Source: Glaciecola sp. 33A (GTDB taxonomy: Bacteria > Pseudomonadota > Gammaproteobacteria > Enterobacterales > Alteromonadaceae). Taken from it: 64,000 bases of DNA. Position numbers and translations under genes: made by a program. Below, one piece after another: positions 45,153 to 54,656 of the stretch. Position 1 is the stretch's first letter. Each line of letters starts with the position of its first letter. The stretch lies in the NCBI RefSeq assembly GCF_002836745.1, contig NZ_PJAR01000025.1, forward strand, positions 62,001 to 126,000, given 5' to 3'. The notes under the pieces were generated by a model. That model searched no databases. It was given only the letters and a program-made list of their open reading frames with translations, and was not told the DNA's origin.

Positions 45153-47810
45153 TTAGAAGCTATAAGTTGCTTGTAAATAGTAGAAACCACCGTTAATACC
45201 AAACGGAGACGTCTCATAGAAAACACCACCCCATGTATTATTGCTAATTCCTTCAGATGCTTGTTTGGCAGCTGGTATATCAATGCGCTGTGCATCTTGG
45301 TCAAAGACATTTTGCGCACCAGCTGTTAGTGTGAATTCTTCAGTTAAGAAGTAACTAAATTCAACATCAACAGTCACTGCAGCATCAGCTGTAATTGCCG
45401 TTGCGTCATAATCCACGTGAACACCTTGGTATTCGCCATAGTAGTTAACACGTGTAAAGAATGAGAACTCATCCATGCTTTGTGCCCATGTTCCTGTAGC
45501 ACGATGGTTTGGAAGGTCTTCTTCTAAACGCTTAACTTTAAAAGCACCGGTTATAGCACTAAATCTATCAACTTTAGTTTCGTTCCAGTTATACGCCAAG
45601 CTAAAGGTAGAGTTTCCACCCATTAACTCAGTAGTGTAGTTAGCTACTAAATCGATACCTGTCGTAGTGGTATCAAAATCGTTAGTGAAGAAACTTACCT
45701 GTGCCAACCCTGCAACATTCGGTACGCCAGCGGCGATGAGTGTTGCTTTGTTTTGAGGAGTCAAGTTGATTTTTTCAGATTGACTGATACGGTCTTCAAC
45801 TTCGATGTTGTAATAATCAAGTGTGATGAAAACATCACCCAAGGTATATACAGCGCCTAATGTGTAACTGGTTGAGTCTTCTGGCGTTAGCTCAGTACCA
45901 CCTAGTTCAACCGAGATTGGATTAGTAGGAGGAAGCAACGCAGAATCAACCAATACACCACTACTTAGGTTGGTTTGCACGTTACTTACGTTGGCTTGTC
46001 CAACGGTGGGTGCTCTAAACCCTGTACTGTATGAACTTCTCAAAGAAAAATCATCGTTTACATGGTATTGACCAGCTAGCTTAAAGTTAGCAGTTGAACC
46101 AAATGTGTCATAGTCTTCGTAGCGAACAGCAACACCTAGTAAGAACGCCTCGGTGAATGGAATTTCTGTATCTAAATAAACCGCATAGTTGCGACGAGTC
46201 GATACGCCTTGATCAGAAGGTTTGAAACCAGGGAAACCGTTTGAACCAACGCTGAAACCTTGGTCGAACAATGGACCGTTTTCAAACGATGCAACGTTAC
46301 CTGCAATAACTTCAAAGCTTTCTTCACGCCACTCTAAACCACCAGCAATGTTCACTTCGCTATATAAATCGAAGTCAAACTGCTTAACCATATCTAGGTT
46401 GAAGCTTTTTTCTAGTTGAATATATTTACCAGGAGCGAAATCGCGAGGCGTATCTGGACCTAGTGAAGAATTCAAGGTATTAAAGATAAGAAATGCTGAT
46501 TCACTGCGACCCACTGAACCGCTAACATCATAGAACCAACCTTCAGCAACACCGCCTTTTATTTCACCTTTGGTACCAATAACTAATGATGTGTCCGTGA
46601 TATTACCACCAAAGTTTGGTGTAAAACCTTCTGCAATGCCTTGGTTATGAGCAAAACAGTTCGCGCCAGCTAACTGACCTAGTGCGGTCGGGTCAGGTAA
46701 ACCATTTGCAGCAATTTCGACAATTGGGCAGTTTAACTGTTGTGATAAGCCATCTAACGAACCCACTAAGATAGTTGCTGGAGCAGCATCCCATGCATCT
46801 TGACCGGCTGCGTCATCATCACCTGGACGGTAACCAGCAGTGCCGTTAACATCACGCACTATACCGCCATAAACACCGGGGCGTGTGGTTGGGTTACGGT
46901 AATAGAAACCACCGCGTACATCGCGTTCAGAATAATTTCCGAACATGTAAAACTCTTTATCATCGCCTAAATCAAGACCAATGTTACCAAAAATGGTTAT
47001 GTCGTCTTTTACTTCAGGTGAACCCCAGATTTGCGCTGGGTTTGCAACATTTAAACCGGCTTGCTCGAACGCAGTTGCATCGGCACGTTGAACACTTCGA
47101 CTGGTGGCATCAGCATTTTTATACTGGAAACTCAGGTTAGCGAAACCATCCGCTGTGAATGGTAGACCCACGTTTCCTGATAATTGACTTGTATCGCCAT
47201 CACCTTCGTAATACGAACCTTGACGAAGCGACAATGAACCGCCTTCGGCACTGTCCTTTAACACGAAGTTCATTACACCAGCAATCGCGTCAGAACCGTA
47301 TTGCGCTGCAGCGCCGTCACGAAGTACTTCAACTTGCTTCAGTGCAACGCTAGGAATAACACTGATATCTGGGCCTTGAGCACCATCGTTAATACCACCA
47401 CCTAAGAAGGCGATAACGGAGGAACGATGACGGCGTTTGCCGTTGACTAAAATGAGTGTGCTATCTGAAGATAAACCACGCAAGTTAGCTGGACGAACTA
47501 GTGTTGCTGCATCACTGATCGGGTTTGCATGCACGTTTAGTGAAGGTATTGTACCTTTCAATAATTCAAGCATGTCTGTGTTACCGCCTTTGCCGAGCTC
47601 ATCGCCACCGATAATATCAATTGCGACGGGTGAATCAGCAATTGAGCGAGGTGCTGCACGACTGCCGACAACCGCGATTTTTTCAACCATGGATGCTTTC
47701 TTGCCGTCTTCTTGTGCAACTGTGGGTAATGCAAACGTAAGCGATGCGGCAGCACTAACGGCTAGGCCAACACGTACGCTTCTTGTTATTAGTGTGAGGT
47801 TGTTTTTCAT
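45153..47810 (-). CDS. TonB-dependent outer-membrane receptor
   Basis: 885 residues. Signal peptide ending near PTVAQ (about residue 33), TonB-box-like EKIAVVGSRA, plug domain (about 50-180: LILVNGKRRHRSSVIAFLGG, VEVLRDGAAAQYGSDAIAGV), then a long beta barrel ending in aromatic YLQATYSF. The plug type (GKRRHRSS, AQGPDISVIP) is common in Alteromonadales and Xanthomonadales receptors for peptides or carbohydrates; the ligand is not deducible. Followed by a terminator and a TPR-sulfotransferase, repeating the arrangement at 8952-13372. Confidence 0.93.
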   Translation of the reverse strand: MKNNLTLITRSVRVGLAVSAAASLTFALPTVAQEDGKKASMVEKIAVVGSRAAPRSIADSPVAIDIIGGDELGKGGNTDMLELLKGTIPSLNVHANPISDAATLVRPANLRGLSSDSTLILVNGKRRHRSSVIAFLGGGINDGAQGPDISVIPSVALKQVEVLRDGAAAQYGSDAIAGVMNFVLKDSAEGGSLSLRQGSYYEGDGDTSQLSGNVGLPFTADGFANLSFQYKNADATSRSVQRADATAFEQAGLNVANPAQIWGSPEVKDDITIFGNIGLDLGDDKEFYMFGNYSERDVRGGFYYRNPTTRPGVYGGIVRDVNGTAGYRPGDDDAAGQDAWDAAPATILVGSLDGLSQQLNCPIVEIAANGLPDPTALGQLAGANCFAHNQGIAEGFTPNFGGNITDTSLVIGTKGEIKGGVAEGWFYDVSGSVGRSESAFLIFNTLNSSLGPDTPRDFAPGKYIQLEKSFNLDMVKQFDFDLYSEVNIAGGLEWREESFEVIAGNVASFENGPLFDQGFSVGSNGFPGFKPSDQGVSTRRNYAVYLDTEIPFTEAFLLGVAVRYEDYDTFGSTANFKLAGQYHVNDDFSLRSSYSTGFRAPTVGQANVSNVQTNLSSGVLVDSALLPPTNPISVELGGTELTPEDSTSYTLGAVYTLGDVFITLDYYNIEVEDRISQSEKINLTPQNKATLIAAGVPNVAGLAQVSFFTNDFDTTTTGIDLVANYTTELMGGNSTFSLAYNWNETKVDRFSAITGAFKVKRLEEDLPNHRATGTWAQSMDEFSFFTRVNYYGEYQGVHVDYDATAITADAAVTVDVEFSYFLTEEFTLTAGAQNVFDQDAQRIDIPAAKQASEGISNNTWGGVFYETSPFGINGGFYYLQATYSF

Positions 47811-48340
47811 GTGTTATCCCGTTTATAAATGTAGATTATAAATTTTTAATAAGTTGCGTTTTTTGTTTTTAGTATCCGCAATCTGATAGATATAGTTCCC
47901 TTTAATCCGATGTTTCAACGCGCTTAAGATTTGAACGTTGTACGGCGAAAACTACCTTGCTTAAACTTAAATTACAATTAGCTCAAAGTCTATAATATAG
48001 CGATAATTATTTTTTAAAGATGGAATACGCTTATTTTTTGTGTTTTGGTATTTGTTGTGTCGATTGGATAACAGTGTAGCTGGGGTTTGCGGAAGGACAT
48101 ATGTTAAATTTAATGCATTAATTTTTAAAAAACAGTTAATTAATATTAAATTGAACTAAATAAGGTTTAAAAGTAATAAACGACATTAAATAGCCTAGGG
48201 AATACCAAAATCCATGGCGTTATCCAGGCTATTTAATATTCAAGTCACATTTAGATAGTACTTTCAAACTGAATTTTATGTCTCAGTTGGGTACAACCTA
48301 AACCTACAGGATATCTTTACCACAAAGCCCAATGAAGGTC
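47811..48340. other. 530-base intergenic region upstream of the TonB receptor
   Basis: No convincing gene on either strand. The part next to the receptor is very AT-rich and should hold its promoter (minus strand). The left end of the peptidase gene and the long inverted repeat at 48185-48237 occupy the other side. A small RNA or long regulated leader is possible but not shown. Confidence 0.4.
48185..48237. repeat. Long inverted repeat downstream of the M49-like gene
   Basis: ATTAAATAGCCT (48185-48196) pairs perfectly with AGGCTATTTAAT (48226-48237), and the stem extends inward by GG/CC past a single-base bulge. The loop is about 24 bases and contains CCAAAATCCATGG. No T-run follows on either strand, so it is not a standard terminator. 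The peptidase gene ends about 100 bases to the right. Confidence 0.6.
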
Positions 48341-50032
48341 CTAGTTTAAGCCCAATATTTGTTTACCTTGTTTAAAGGTAATATCAACTGGAATTTGTGC
48401 ATCTGACAGCTTCTGCAAATCGGCGGCTAAATCAGGCTTAATAACACCCATCGTTGTCACCATCTCAGATACGCCCGCGTAGTCTCCATCTCCCTGTAGC
48501 ACAAGAATTTTGTTTGAAAGAGCATCTATTGCCTTTCCCATTTTTTCAATGTCGACTAAATACAAGCCTTCTTCATTGCGTTTGAACGCACCTTCTTGGT
48601 TGAAAAAGTTAAACCTAACCATGTTTGCTTTGCCATGCGCACTTGATGCACCGAAACGAATTGATCGAAAAATACCAGCCATAAAAGTCACATAGTAATC
48701 TTCCAACACCCCTTCAGTTATTGCGCCCTTTTCTAGCAACTGTCGCACCATATAAAGGCCTAATATATCGGCTTTACCTTCCTCTAAGGCTGAAGAATGT
48801 TCTTTTAATGCCTGTCTAACAGTGCCTTCACCACTTAATAGGTTTTTGATACCTAATCCATGAGCGACTTCATGAAACATGGTGTTGCCAAAAAAACCGT
48901 CAAACGTGACGTGTTTACGTTGCTGTTCAACAATTAATTGTTCTGCAATGGGTAACATGATGAAGTCGAATTTGGCGCGCATGGCATTCTTTAGTTGTAA
49001 TCGGCGTGTGCCTTTTTGTAATTGTACTTCTTCGTCATTTGGCAAATTTATTGCAATGGTTTTGCTACCGGCATTTGAATGCCCCGCATAATAGATAACG
49101 TCATACGCATTTAAATCCGCATCTGTGCCAGGCATCTGAGCTTTATAAGCGTCATCAACGGGTAAGCCTTTTTGTAATTCAGGAAGGTAAGTGGCGTACT
49201 TCGCTAGTTTTTCACTCCAAGATAAGTCTTTTAATAACACGTATGATTCAAAGGCGGCTCTGTAGCCGTATAACTGGTCTTCATAAACCTCAATTGGCCC
49301 AATAACGACATCAATAGTGTTTGTTTTCATGTCCATCCAAGCGAAGTCGGATGCCTGATAGTCATCAGTTAGTAAGGCCTTTGCACGCATATTCAAATAG
49401 CTGGCAAAGGACTTGTCTTCTGCTAGTGTGGCTGCTTGCTCTAACAGCTTAGCGGCAGCGGTCAATTCTGACTTGTACACTTGTGAATATTTTTGGGTAC
49501 TCAAATTTCCGTTTTCATCACGAACGACAATAGAGTAAAGGCCTTGTTTATCATCAAAATTAGCGGCTTCGAACTCTTCTTTACTCATATCAGCTGGATA
49601 AAATTGTGCGCCTTTTGATTTCTCATCTATCCCGGATAAAAACGCAGTATCGCCGTTCAATCTATCCCATGGACCATAATTAATATCAGCAAAGGCTCTG
49701 ACCTTAGGATCGACAATGTTGTCTAAAAAGCGAGACTTGTCTTGACCAAACGCTTGTTTCCAAAATAAATCATCCATAATTTTAGATGCATCAATAAGCA
49801 CGCTCAACATCTTCCTTTGATTGGGGGTATAACTTGATAAATCGGCGGCTAATTCAACGGGGTAATATATGTCGAGTCTTGACTCATCGACGATTAACGT
49901 TGATTGCGCAGCAACAGTTGAACGTCCTGCTGGGTTTTCTTGCGTTTCAGTTGTTGATTTTGAACATCCTGTCAATGAAGCAATGACAATAACTGCGATT
50001 GTACTGAGGGCAGCAATTTTATATTTATGCAT
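48341..50032 (-). CDS. M49-like (dipeptidyl-peptidase III type) zinc peptidase, lipoprotein
   Basis: 563 residues with lipobox LTGC (Cys23). The family pattern includes NYGPWDRLNGD, VVIGPIEVYEDQLYG and the zinc site HEVAHGLG (His387, His391) with EEGKAD (417-422). Classical DPP III has HExxGH; here the motif is the five-residue HExxH followed by Gly. It probably removes dipeptides, or acts as a related hydrolase, in the periplasm. AGGAC precedes the ATG. Stands alone. Confidence 0.82.
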   Translation of the reverse strand: MHKYKIAALSTIAVIVIASLTGCSKSTTETQENPAGRSTVAAQSTLIVDESRLDIYYPVELAADLSSYTPNQRKMLSVLIDASKIMDDLFWKQAFGQDKSRFLDNIVDPKVRAFADINYGPWDRLNGDTAFLSGIDEKSKGAQFYPADMSKEEFEAANFDDKQGLYSIVVRDENGNLSTQKYSQVYKSELTAAAKLLEQAATLAEDKSFASYLNMRAKALLTDDYQASDFAWMDMKTNTIDVVIGPIEVYEDQLYGYRAAFESYVLLKDLSWSEKLAKYATYLPELQKGLPVDDAYKAQMPGTDADLNAYDVIYYAGHSNAGSKTIAINLPNDEEVQLQKGTRRLQLKNAMRAKFDFIMLPIAEQLIVEQQRKHVTFDGFFGNTMFHEVAHGLGIKNLLSGEGTVRQALKEHSSALEEGKADILGLYMVRQLLEKGAITEGVLEDYYVTFMAGIFRSIRFGASSAHGKANMVRFNFFNQEGAFKRNEEGLYLVDIEKMGKAIDALSNKILVLQGDGDYAGVSEMVTTMGVIKPDLAADLQKLSDAQIPVDITFKQGKQILGLN

Positions 50033-50341
50033 GATTTGTCCTATTTTATTATTATTGTAATTGATTTTTTACTATTTGAGGCAGGTTTGTAGCATGCATG
50101 TATGAGCACTGCCATAACTAAATGTTAAGACAGAATGTCATCTGATTGCAAATGTAACTTTTGGTATTTACGCAGATGTTGTCGCGATTTTCTGATAATT
50201 GCAGCAATGCATTTTCAGTGAGATGTGTGGGTCAATTATGGAGTCGTCCACGATCAGTATTTATGAGTAATCTACACTGACGATAGATGTCGTCATGCTT
50301 TTATCATGAAAACGCCTTCCAAAATCCTGTTTTGCTTTCTG
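50033..50341. other. 309-base intergenic region
   Basis: No gene seen. It holds the upstream region of the M49-like gene (minus strand) and the 3' flank of the DUF1501 gene. A small inverted repeat TGACGA / TCGTCA (50279-50296) is present, without a T-run. Confidence 0.3.
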
Positions 50342-51556
50342 TTAAGCCGAGAGATCGGGAAATATGGTATTGGTTTGTACTTGCTTTAGTCCCCAGTGAT
50401 GCTGTAAACCTTTGGCAATCCACTCTCTCACATCGGATGTAGGCATTAAATCTCTAGCTTCAAATAAGTGATCCTGGGAAAGTCCAGGCCACTTACCTAA
50501 GACTTGACCCCCTTGCGGAATATTACCGCCAAGCATAAATAAACAGCTTGCCGTGCCATGATCTGTCCCGGCCGTGCCATTTAGTGCAACGGTTCTGCCA
50601 AATTCCGTTGTTACTATCACTAATGTATCCTTAAACGATTGTCCGAGTCCGTCTTGTAAAGACTGTATGCCTTTATCAAGCAGCGTAAATTGCCGCTGTA
50701 GACGGCCAGCTTGGTTATTGTGAGTATCCCAGCCACCGAGCTCAAGCATAGCGCAATTAATGTTGTCGTCATTTTGCAGTATTTTACCGCAATTATTTGC
50801 TAACAGCGTAAACTTTGGTCGTGTTTTGCCTGTCGACATCATATTTGGGTTATCGCGCTGCTCCTTTGCTTGCTGCAACAACAGTGTTAATTCCTCGTCG
50901 TTCTCATACAAGTGTTCTAGTCGGTCGAGTAGATCATCGTCGGCGGCTTTAAAATTGGATGGATACCATGTAATTGCTGAGGGCTCTTTATTCGCTGAGG
51001 GCTTTTTATTCGCTGAGGGCTCCTCATTCGCTGAGGGCTCTACACCCGCGCGCAAGGCGATAGGGATGGTGCGAGAAATAGCGAGCCCTTGACCGTGGTA
51101 TTGATCTAGGGCTCTTGCCATCCAACCATTTTCGTGATCAATGTCGTTTAGGCCGCTTTCCATCTGGTCTTGCGCGTCAAAGTGCGACCGTTTCCTATAG
51201 CCACTAGCGACCGCAATTACTGGGGAAAATTGTTTATTTTTGTATAACTGGTGCAAATGCTTAAACGCGGGGTGCAAGGCAAAACCATTGTCTAAGGGTA
51301 GCAGAGACCCTGTAATATCACTGAGAATATTCGCACGATAAGCGAAGTAGTCGGGGTCAAAAGCCGGAATAACCGCATGCAGTGAATCCATCGCACCGCG
51401 TAACATTATCCAAACCACTTTTTTATTTTTAGTGTCAGTCGCTTGCTTGTCAGTCGCATGTGCGATTGCTGCACCTATTGTGGGAGTGGATAAAAACACA
51501 CACCCGGCGATTGTTGAGCGTATGAATTCTCTGCGTGGATTTTTTATATTGGTCAT
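50342..51556 (-). CDS. DUF1501 family protein with Tat-like signal
   Basis: 404 residues. The N terminus carries a twin-arginine motif (PRREFIRS) and a hydrophobic stretch to about residue 32, so it is probably exported folded. The body has the sulfatase/phosphatase-like DUF1501 features LRGAMDSLHAVIP, HFDAQDQMESG, ELGGWDTHNNQ, VIVTTEFGRTV and GTDHGTASCLFMLGG. Function unknown; the fold is alkaline-phosphatase-like. Residues 172-194 are four copies of a Pro-Ser-Ala-Asn-Lys/Glu unit encoded by an 18-bp tandem repeat. It starts 4 bases after the DUF1800 gene, its usual partner. Confidence 0.9.
   Translation of the reverse strand: MTNIKNPRREFIRSTIAGCVFLSTPTIGAAIAHATDKQATDTKNKKVVWIMLRGAMDSLHAVIPAFDPDYFAYRANILSDITGSLLPLDNGFALHPAFKHLHQLYKNKQFSPVIAVASGYRKRSHFDAQDQMESGLNDIDHENGWMARALDQYHGQGLAISRTIPIALRAGVEPSANEEPSANKKPSANKEPSAITWYPSNFKAADDDLLDRLEHLYENDEELTLLLQQAKEQRDNPNMMSTGKTRPKFTLLANNCGKILQNDDNINCAMLELGGWDTHNNQAGRLQRQFTLLDKGIQSLQDGLGQSFKDTLVIVTTEFGRTVALNGTAGTDHGTASCLFMLGGNIPQGGQVLGKWPGLSQDHLFEARDLMPTSDVREWIAKGLQHHWGLKQVQTNTIFPDLSA
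50976..51041 (-). repeat. 18-bp tandem repeat within the DUF1501 gene
   Basis: The core GCTGAGGGCT (plus strand) recurs at 50976, 50994, 51012 and 51030, exactly every 18 bp, keeping the frame. It encodes an in-frame EPSAN-type hexapeptide repeat. Copy-number change would not shift the frame. Confidence 0.9.
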
Positions 51557-51560
51557 CGCA

Positions 51561-52913
51561 TTATCTCCTCAAAAACTCTGGACTCACAAATAACATCGCT
51601 AAGCCTTGTTGTTTGCTTTCTGCACGCATTATATGTTGGGCTGTTGAGGAACTCAATAAATCCCCTAACGCCACCTTTGCAACATCAATTGGCGCCATTT
51701 TAACTTGTCCTGCGATATGCTCAGCCCATTCAATCCGATTCATAAGGGCAGATGCACTTGCCCAGTCTTGTGCGTTATCAGAAAAACCAGCGGGCGAGCC
51801 CGATGAGTAGGGTGCTTGTCCCAATATTTCTAGGTTCTTAAGAATATCTGGTTTGGTGTTGCTAAGTTGGCAAGCTCGCTGCAGTGAAATAACGTATTCT
51901 CTGGGGGTTTTGAACTTGCTTGACTTTATCGACCAACTCAATGGGTGTTCGATCATGACTATCATGACACTTGGAATATGACCTTTAGTTTCTACCCAAC
52001 GTTTTGCCATTTGCTGAACCAGCGTTTGCGGTGGTGAATCAGCTATAAAGTGTTTTGCTATCTTATATGATAGATGCTGTGCAGTTTGATCATGAGTTGC
52101 AAGACTGTTAAGCATATCAACAGCTTGCTGGCCGTTATCGCGTGTTGCAGCATAACGTTTGCCTAATAATGTTTTCTCTCCAGGTTCGTGTGCATTTGCT
52201 CTAAATACAAAACCCAGTGCTTCGCGCTTTTTCCTACCCCCAATACCCCAACCGGTTAAGGATTTTGAAAGGGCCTGCACGTCGCTTTGTGTATAACCGC
52301 CATTAACCCCCAAGGTGTGCAACTCTAAAATTTCGCGACCTAAGTTTTCATTCAATCCACGTTTTTGGCGTTTCAGGCCAAGTGCTGAGTTAGGCCCAAT
52401 TGAACTCTCATTATTCAAGTAATATAACATCGCTGGATGCCGGGTAACTGACACTAACATGTCGGCAAAATAACCATTTAGATGCGGCGCTATCGCTTCA
52501 GATTCTAATGTGGGGGCGATTGTTCGCATGTTCGCATTGGTATTACTAAGACTAAAGTGGTTAGCGAAAAAGTCTTGTAGCCGAGCTTGCAATGGTTGTT
52601 TGGTTTGAATCGCTTGCCGTATGATTTGTGCACTGAGCCTTTTGCTACTGTTGATCATTTCTCGACGTTTGTCTTTGAGCGACGTTATCGCTTTATTATT
52701 TTGCGCAGATTGCTGTGTCGTTTTTCTATCATGTCGGTAGGCGAATATATTTTTGAGGGCCTGTTCACTTGTCCATTTAGGGTTTTGAATAGAATAATCA
52801 CGGAGCTGATTTAATAACCATTTTTTTGGATCTTGAATATTCATCTTTGCTAAGGCAGGTGTTGCACCATAACCAAAACGGTTAAACGCGATGTACAGGG
52901 AACTTTTTTGCAT
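51561..52913 (-). CDS. DUF1800 family protein
   Basis: 450 residues, helical, with family motifs HLLNRFGFG-like IAFNRFGYGATP at the N terminus, FFANHFSLS, LGREILELHTLGVNGGYTQ, DVQALSKSLTGWGI and a C-terminal PSVMIVMIEHP. No signal peptide is apparent, unlike many homologues. DUF1800-DUF1501 pairs are common in marine bacteria; the function is unknown. First gene of the pair. Confidence 0.88.
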   Translation of the reverse strand: MQKSSLYIAFNRFGYGATPALAKMNIQDPKKWLLNQLRDYSIQNPKWTSEQALKNIFAYRHDRKTTQQSAQNNKAITSLKDKRREMINSSKRLSAQIIRQAIQTKQPLQARLQDFFANHFSLSNTNANMRTIAPTLESEAIAPHLNGYFADMLVSVTRHPAMLYYLNNESSIGPNSALGLKRQKRGLNENLGREILELHTLGVNGGYTQSDVQALSKSLTGWGIGGRKKREALGFVFRANAHEPGEKTLLGKRYAATRDNGQQAVDMLNSLATHDQTAQHLSYKIAKHFIADSPPQTLVQQMAKRWVETKGHIPSVMIVMIEHPLSWSIKSSKFKTPREYVISLQRACQLSNTKPDILKNLEILGQAPYSSGSPAGFSDNAQDWASASALMNRIEWAEHIAGQVKMAPIDVAKVALGDLLSSSTAQHIMRAESKQQGLAMLFVSPEFLRR

Positions 52914-53261
52914 ATTCTACTCAAAAAATTTAATGCTCTTATTCGGACGGCTGATAGACCAGCCCACTAGACTCAAAATAGTTACCTTTGCAGCATACTG
53001 CTAGCTACTGTAAACGACAATCTACATTACACTATCTTTACACTTTACTTTTATCGTAGGTTTTCGCTTGATATTTGAGTGTTTTAGGGACCTCTACGGT
53101 AGCTATTTCAACGACCTTTACAGTAATTAATTGGATAATTAAGTCGCTATCGCTCGTCATGTTAACAACCCTATTCAAATTTGGGTTATTATCAAGATTA
53201 GTTATCGCAAAACAGTTATTACAACACAGTTATCGTTACTGCTAGGAAACCGCTAATTACT
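52914..53261. other. 348-base divergent intergenic region
   Basis: Lies between the DUF1800 gene (minus) and cca (plus) and should hold both promoters. No gene, strong hairpin or recognisable operator is seen; TAGGA (about 53243) is a possible ribosome site for cca. Confidence 0.3.
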
Positions 53262-54527
53262 ATGCCTACTATTGAATTTGATGCACCAAAAGAACTCCAA
53301 TACGTCTATCTTGTGGGGGGGGCGGTGCGCGATAAACTGTTAGGCGTTGCCAGCAACGATAGAGATTTTGTGGTGGTAGGTGAAAGCACAGAAAAATTGG
53401 AAGGTCTCGGCTTTCAATCAGTCGGTGATGATTTTCCAGTTTATCTCCACCCTAAAACAAAAGAAGAATATGCGCTAGCAAGAACTGAACGTAAAACAGG
53501 TAAAGGATATCGGGGGTTTGCGGCAGATTCAAATAAAAACATTACCTTGGAAGACGACTTAGCGCGCCGCGATCTAACGATTAACTCAATGGCAATGGAT
53601 AAGTATGGACGCATTTTTGACCCTTATAATGGTCAAGATGATCTTAGCAATAAAGTGTTAAAACATACTACTGAATCATTCGCTGAGGATCCTGTCAGAG
53701 TATTGAGAGTGGCTCGTTTTTATGCGCGTTTAGGACCACAATGGCAAATCCATGAGTCAACAAAACAGCTCATGTCTGATATGTTTAATAATGGTGAACT
53801 AACACACTTGGTAGCAGAGCGGGTATACAAAGAAACGGAGCGGGCATTGATGGAGCCTTACCCGTATTTGTTTTTCGAAACACTGATAGATTTTGGCATT
53901 TTCCCAGAGTTGGCAAATATGCGAGGGGTTCCTCAACCCTTTAAACATCATCCTGAGGGAGACGTGTTTGTGCATACGATGCTAGTTTTGCAGCGTTCAG
54001 CGGATTTACACTTTGACTTACCGACCAGATTTGCGGCGTTAACTCATGATTTTGGTAAGCCCGTAGCGTTTGCAAGATATGCAAAATTGTACCAACATGA
54101 ACAGCTCGGAATTGAGGTCATTGAGCGTTTTTGTCAGCGCTTAAAAATACCTAAGAAACTCACAGAAATAGCCAAGCTGACGAGTGATAACCACACTAAA
54201 TGTCACAGAATTAGAGAGTTAACACCTAAAAAACTACATGTTTTTTTAATTGATAATATGAACGTACTGAAAAATGAGCTTCGATTCTTTCAATTCTTAG
54301 ATGCTTGTCGGTGTGACGCTCAAGGGAGAGGGCCTACATTGGTTAATAAACCTTATCCGCAGTCTGACATTGCAAAGTCGTATTTGTTATCGTTAAAAAA
54401 GCTTGATACAAAAAAAATAGTTAAACAGGCCATGCTAAATGGCTGCGTAGGCGAGCAAATTAGCGATGAGCTACGCATTGCTGAAATAGAGAATATTCGC
54501 GTTCATCAAATGAGCATGGGGCAGTAA
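53262..54527 (+). CDS. cca: CCA tRNA nucleotidyltransferase (multifunctional Cca)
   Basis: 421 residues. It adds or repairs the 3' CCA of tRNAs. The class II nucleotidyltransferase head has LVGGAVRDKLLG and the catalytic DRDFVVVG; RRDLTINSMA and EDPVRVLRVARFYAR follow. The C-terminal HD domain (HHPEGDVFVHTM, LTHDFGKPVAF) gives the phosphatase/2',3'-cyclic phosphodiesterase activities of the gamma-proteobacterial form. The N terminus is about ten residues longer than in E. coli. The GGAVRD motif is encoded over a run of eight G (53315-53322). Confidence 0.96.
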   Translation: MPTIEFDAPKELQYVYLVGGAVRDKLLGVASNDRDFVVVGESTEKLEGLGFQSVGDDFPVYLHPKTKEEYALARTERKTGKGYRGFAADSNKNITLEDDLARRDLTINSMAMDKYGRIFDPYNGQDDLSNKVLKHTTESFAEDPVRVLRVARFYARLGPQWQIHESTKQLMSDMFNNGELTHLVAERVYKETERALMEPYPYLFFETLIDFGIFPELANMRGVPQPFKHHPEGDVFVHTMLVLQRSADLHFDLPTRFAALTHDFGKPVAFARYAKLYQHEQLGIEVIERFCQRLKIPKKLTEIAKLTSDNHTKCHRIRELTPKKLHVFLIDNMNVLKNELRFFQFLDACRCDAQGRGPTLVNKPYPQSDIAKSYLLSLKKLDTKKIVKQAMLNGCVGEQISDELRIAEIENIRVHQMSMGQ

Positions 54528-54656
54528 TGAGCGAAATAGATGATTTCGTCGCACCGTAACCTTTGTCGTTAATACAAATCTAACGACCCCATTAAAATTA
54601 AACATAGCTTGAGGTTGATGTCACCTCCGCTGTTATAAATAAATGCAAGGTAAGTC

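Noticed and set aside
47437-47841. 134-codon plus-strand frame opposite the second TonB receptor 5' end
   Set aside because: Antisense to the signal peptide and plug of the receptor; Ala/Ser/Thr/Pro-rich shadow with no support.
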